From Papaver somniferum (Eukaryota > Streptophyta > Magnoliopsida > Ranunculales > Papaveraceae): a stretch of 64,000 bases of DNA. The DNA lies in NCBI RefSeq assembly GCF_003573695.1, contig NC_039358.1, forward strand, positions 190,316,418 to 190,380,417. The letters run 5' to 3'. The notes under the pieces are model-generated. The model saw only the letters and a list, made by a program, of their open reading frames with translations, was not told the origin of the DNA and did not search any database. Of this stretch, positions 59,991 through 64,000 are shown one piece after another. Positions within the stretch are counted from its first letter, which is position 1. Each line of letters opens with the position of its first letter. A program made the position numbers and the translations under genes.

Positions 59991-60336
59991 CTTAAATGTC
60001 CAATAATTTTAGATAAACGCCTTGAGACAATTTTCGTGAATTATTGGTAGGGGTCTGCCATCTGTGTTGATCAATTTGTAGTATCCTCCAGCCACGGACT
60101 TAGCGACCATGAATGGTCCTTCCCAATTGGAGTTCCTTATAGAATGAAGACCGCGCTGAACTGCTTTGAGAACCGGGTCCCCTTCATGAAACTTGTTAGG
60201 CTTGGTCGATCATGCCTTGAATATCTTCCGCTGATTCGGAATTCCCTGTTTGACGGAATTCCACGATTGTGGCACATATGGACACTCGCGCGGAAGATAG
60301 TATCCAACATAGTGTTGATCATGCTTAGCCAGGTCT
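59991..60336 (-). pseudogene. pol: Integrase C-terminal remnant of element E
   Basis: Minus strand reads FHEGDPVLKAVQRG then NSNWEGPFMVAKSV and AGGYYKLINTDG, the SH3-like C-terminal part of gypsy integrases, ending near 60010. It follows protease sequence with no RT, RNase H or integrase core, so an internal deletion of several kb joins them. Frames are broken. Confidence 0.7.
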
Positions 60337-60981
60337 TCAGCAATAAACCTCTCGATGGAGTGACCGATTTGAAGAAGTTCTGAACCCAACCATTGAGTGT
60401 AATATTGCTGAGGTTACCCACTCGTAGCTTTTGATGACTGCTAAATTGTTCATGGGGAGAAGTCCCTGGACCATAGTAACATATCTGAATATTGGTAATA
60501 TTTGAGCATGAAGAGGAATAAGACTTGCATGAGCTCGAAACCTTCTGAAAAATGTGTGCGGATTATCTCCAAGTTCCTGCGTAAGTCCCATCAGATTTTT
60601 TACTTCTTCCAGGTGCTCAACCGGTGGTGCGTCCTCTGCTTCGTCTTCCGACTCGGAATCCTTGTCGATGACAGGATGTGTTGAAGGCATCGTTGTCCTT
60701 CCAGCATGAATCCAAGTTCTCCCAAGGACCATGTCGTATCTAGGGTCTTCCCGGATTATGAAAAACTTGGCCTCAGTGCAGATCAATCTTTCCGTAACTT
60801 TGAGAATGATGAAGCCGTATGCATCTCTGGAGATTCCTTCGTGGTCCCTGATTGCTATGGGAGCGTGGGTGGCTTCCCGTCGAGTAATACCAGCAGCTCT
60901 GAGAGTTTTCAACGGGATGATGTTGACATCGATACCAACATCGACGAACGCCCTCTTGAAATCATTTCCTTTAATGTGCAC
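60337..60981 (-). pseudogene. pol: Aspartic protease region of element E
   Basis: Open 214-codon frame. Near the N-terminus RAFVDVGIDVNIIPLKTL fits the retropepsin active-site loop, but the usual D-(S/T/G)-G is DVG here. It is followed by the flap/second-half phrase YDMVLGRTWIHAGRTTMPSTHP, common after protease in plant gypsy elements. The last ~100 residues (EVKNLMGLTQELGDNPHTFFRRFR onward) do not look like RT. Confidence 0.7.
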
Positions 60982-61139
60982 TGTGGTGAGCAGTCCCCAG
61001 TCATATTTTTTGTCGGTGGCTGAAGGTTCGGTGGTGGTCTTGGATCAGCAGACGTTTCCGGACACGATGTGGTTCAGTGCAGCAAACATGTCTTTCCTTT
61101 GAGCTTTCGAAAGATACAACAACTCGCAGACATGTTCGA

Positions 61140-62703
61140 TCAGAGATTGGACCGCTTCCTTGACAGGAGGTTCAGAGATGGTAAAAGTTCTGACTGGGGG
61201 GGTTTTTTGTGCACTCCCTCAGTCCCCAGGTTGAGCTCTCCTGATTCGACCTTTTCTTTGAATATGCGCTTCAAAATTTTGCAATCACTTGTGGGATGGC
61301 TGACGTATCTATGGAAGCGGCAATACCGAGGATTTTCCATGGCCTCTTCAGTTGGTTCCTTCTTGACATAAGGCAATTTGATTGCACCATCTTGATCCAG
61401 GCATCGAGTATTCATTAACTTCTTCCATTGAACAGGGAAAATCAGGTGCTTCTGGATCTTCCGTATGCTGAGGAGGGATTTTCGAATTCTCCTTCTTGTG
61501 TGCCTTTGAAGGGGTGGAGGAAGTCTGCTTGTTGTGGTTCTGCTTTTCGCTTACTCCCTTTGCGACACATTTGTTGAAGGTTGCAGGTTGTACTGCTTGT
61601 TGATCAAACGCCTGCTTCCTCGAGTGTCTTTTGAATCCTCAGTTTGTAGACTTTGCTCTTTCCAAAAGAGCGGGTGCAGTGGTTGCCGACCTCTTCGCAG
61701 CTTCGTGAAGCTCTGAGAAAGTCTGGAATCGAAGGTTCTCCAGCAAGGCCCTGTAGACCGGGAGCATGCCATTGATGCACAAGTCCACCAGTTGTTGCTC
61801 CGTGACGTTTGGGTCATGACAATCCAGGGCTTGGACTCTGAACCTTTTCACATAATCATTGGGATTTTCACTGACCCTCTGAAACATCTTCCAAGGTCGG
61901 AGAGGGTGACTTGTTCTGACACGAAGAAGTATTTCCTGTAGAATGCGTTAACCATTTCTCCCCAATTGTTGATAGGTGTGATGTTGTTATACCAGGTGTA
62001 TGCTCTGCCTTTCAGAGATTTTGAGAATTCCTTGAGAGACGACATGATTATGTTCATGTTCTCCCAGGGCTTCGAGAAAACGAGAGACATGTTCCCGAGC
62101 ATTGCCAGTTCCATCATATAAGGTGAAGGTTGGAGAAACGTAACCTTTGGGGAGTGGAATCCTCTGCGTAGCGGCAGGATAAGGAGGTTGATGACGATGG
62201 TCATGCGATGTTTTCTTTTCCACGGTTCTCCAAAGGTGCTCCAGATCCTCGCGAGTATGAAATTCGATGATCCCTTCGCTGATGAGTTGTCTGCAGCAGT
62301 TTTGTGGACTTCGTCGTCTTCTACTGTATGGATTGGAATTACTTCAGGATCGTCGTCTGAGGATTTCTCCTTCTCCTTTCCCTTCTCTTGAGTTTTCTGA
62401 CATCTTGTCAGTAAGAGTTTTGAGATAATTACACAGCTCCTTCTGTGCAGCAGCCATGTCAGTCTGATTCTTTGCAAGAGTCTCCTGCTTTGATAAGATC
62501 AGCAATGGTAGGTGGTGGATTCCTCTGACTTCTTCAGGGTGTCGTCCGGAAAGTGGATGACGTTCAACGTGAGGAGGAGTAATGTCACCACCATCAGTGT
62601 TGGAGGTCGGAATTGTCTCTGGGATATTCTGATTGTTGTTGTTTCTAGTGCTAGCACGGTTTGCGTTAGGATTCGTAACTGAACCTGACCTGAGATCAAC
62701 CAT
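61140..62703 (-). pseudogene. gag: gag of element E (several frameshifts)
   Basis: Starts at ATG 62703 (MVDLRSGSVTNPNANRAS), 57 bases inside the PBS side of the LTR. Gag core phrases follow in shifting frames: FTLYDGTGNAREHVSRFLEAL (about 62110), LKGRAYTWYNNI (about 61990), NPNDYVKRFRVQALDCHDP (about 61830) and LEERAKSTN-like end (about 61640). A zinc-knuckle-like YCRFHRYVSHPTSDCKILK lies near 61320-61270. At least three frame changes make it inactive. Confidence 0.82.
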
Positions 62704-62736
62704 ATTGTGAAATTGTGAGATTGCAACTGAGAGAAT

Positions 62737-62756
62737 GATCTCCCACTGTGGTCGCC
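62737..62756 (-). promoter_or_regulatory. Primer binding site of element E
   Basis: Minus strand TTGGCGACCACAGTGGGAG a few bases from the LTR end at 62761. TGGCGACCACAG is a familiar plant gypsy primer site. Confidence 0.75.
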
Positions 62757-62760
62757 AATC

Positions 62761-64000
62761 TGTATATGGGGAAAAACGATTTGCTGGTTTTTAAGGAATT
62801 AAGGAGACGACCGTACGGAAGAGACTCCTCGAACCGAGCAAAATGTTAAACCTCACACAGATGCACCGCTGCAAAGAGGGTGCTTTAGATTCGAGAGATC
62901 AATCTGTAGTACTCCGGCCTAAATTAAGACAATGATCGTTCCAGAGTAAATTCGGTCATAAGAGAGGATGGGTTGATCTGTAGGAGGGAAGCTGAGAAAT
63001 GTGTGGAATCAATGGTAATCAAAGATTGTGGGTGTGTGAATTCTGAATATGATAAGCTCAATTGAGAGTAGTTGCTCAATTGATGAGTTGATGATCTCGT
63101 GTTGTCGATGAGACGTGAGATTGATAATATTGTTGATGATTCAATCATGATTCAGAGACTTATTTATATTGCTGGAATTTTAGACACCATGATTCCATGA
63201 AGTGTGACAGTTGATGGAATCAAGGAGTGGGGAAGTGGAGATCGTGTTTGAAACCAGTTTCTCAACGTGTGGAGACTTGGTCGATTTTCCACCCACTACC
63301 TCGTGAATTCCTTCAACTGACTGCACGACTTGCTCACATTCCATCGTGTGTTTGAACACACGTGCCGTAGACCGCCAGACCAAAAGCCTAAGTGATATCC
63401 CCCCAAGTGACACAATTGACGTCTCGTGGTTTGTTGGTCAATTGATGACTTCGTGGTTTGATGGGACGATGATTCCATATAGTTGCTGAATTGAGCATGA
63501 TGTTCTGAAACTCATGAATTAAACATGTCATGAGACAGAGGTATAGTTCTTACGATGAAGTGAGCAAGTATTGCTCATTCGATGGATGGTTGGATACTGA
63601 TTGTTGAACCAATATTCCTTGGTTTGAGCAAATATTTATCATATGAGCAAGTGTTTCTCATGTGATGAATTGTTGAATATTTGATCGTCTGAGCATGTGT
63701 TGCTCATCTGATGGGTTATTGGCAGCATACCAAAAATATTAATTAGAATACTGGTCGTTAAACCGAGCATAATTAATAAAATTAATGACCATGAGGTCGT
63801 CGTAAAATTATTAAGGTTGGAATCTGGAATGATGATCCTTGGATTCAGAAACCCTAATTTGATCAATTGATGATCAATTCATGGTTCGTCAGAAGTTTAA
63901 CCATGGGACGAAGGAGGGAGCGACTACATGGGACCGTGGATCAACCATATAGTGTCCATATGCTCACGTTAGCAAATACAAAGAACTCCTGAAGAGTTGA
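62761..64000 (-). mobile_element. Element E 5' LTR (truncated by window end)
   Basis: Aligns with 45338-46590 at high identity with a few indels (for example 12-20 bp missing near 63058). The rest of the LTR lies beyond the window. Confidence 0.9.

Larger units (their letters stand above)
45338..64000 (-). mobile_element. Element E: large Ty3/gypsy retrotransposon, minus strand, carrying an antisense PMD gene (runs past window end)
   Basis: Its 3' LTR begins at 45338 (TGTAGATGGGG on +) and its 5' LTR at 62761 (TGTATATGGGG). About 1.24 kb can be aligned before the window ends. In minus-strand order: PBS 62737-62756, gag, protease, remnant of integrase C-terminus, then an opposite-strand plant mobile domain gene and the 3' LTR, which is interrupted by element F. 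RT, RNase H and the integrase core are missing. Inserted in D's 5' LTR. Confidence 0.85.

Overview
The window looks like nuclear DNA of a flowering plant, probably a eudicot (species not determinable from sequence alone). It has plant-type LTR retrotransposons of the Ty3/gypsy Tat lineage and Ty1/copia Sirevirus type, a tRNA-derived SINE, a plant mobile domain gene, and no intact single-copy host gene. Nearly all of it is transposable-element sequence, much of it nested and decayed.

Region 1 (1-28931) is built around one Tat-type gypsy family. The 3' part of a first copy (A, 1-3466) runs into its 3' LTR (3467-4357). Then come six more LTR copies separated by copies of a ~1,048-bp non-LTR segment, forming a head-to-tail array with a ~1,943-bp period. 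The last LTR of the array (15248-16128) is the 5' LTR of a full-length but dead element (B, 15248-28926). B is flanked by the 5-bp target duplication ATTGG at 15243-15247 and 28927-28931. B carries gag, protease, RT, RNase H, a second (archaeal-type) RNase H and integrase on the + strand, plus a multi-exon coiled-coil gene on the - strand between integrase and 3' LTR. The target duplication shows the array spacer is ordinary target DNA trapped between two insertions and then amplified by LTR-LTR unequal exchange.

Region 2 (28932-29877) is a short non-LTR stretch with a 200-bp SINE bounded by a perfect 13-bp target duplication and a small tandem duplication.

Region 3 (about 29878 to 64000) is a four-deep nest. 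C (+ strand, Sirevirus-like, no pol) is split in its 3' LTR by D (- strand, Sirevirus-like, gag only). D is split in its 5' LTR by E (- strand gypsy element with LTRs of several kb). E's 3' LTR is split by F (47663-53421, - strand, non-autonomous, target duplication TGGGG). E holds gag, protease and an integrase tail with the middle of pol deleted. It also carries, in antisense, a spliced plant mobile domain (PMD) gene. E continues past the window end.

The themes most worth a second look are the LTR/target-DNA satellite array, the two unrelated antisense multi-exon genes carried by two different gypsy elements at the same relative position, and families of short palindromic repeats inside the LTRs and leaders.
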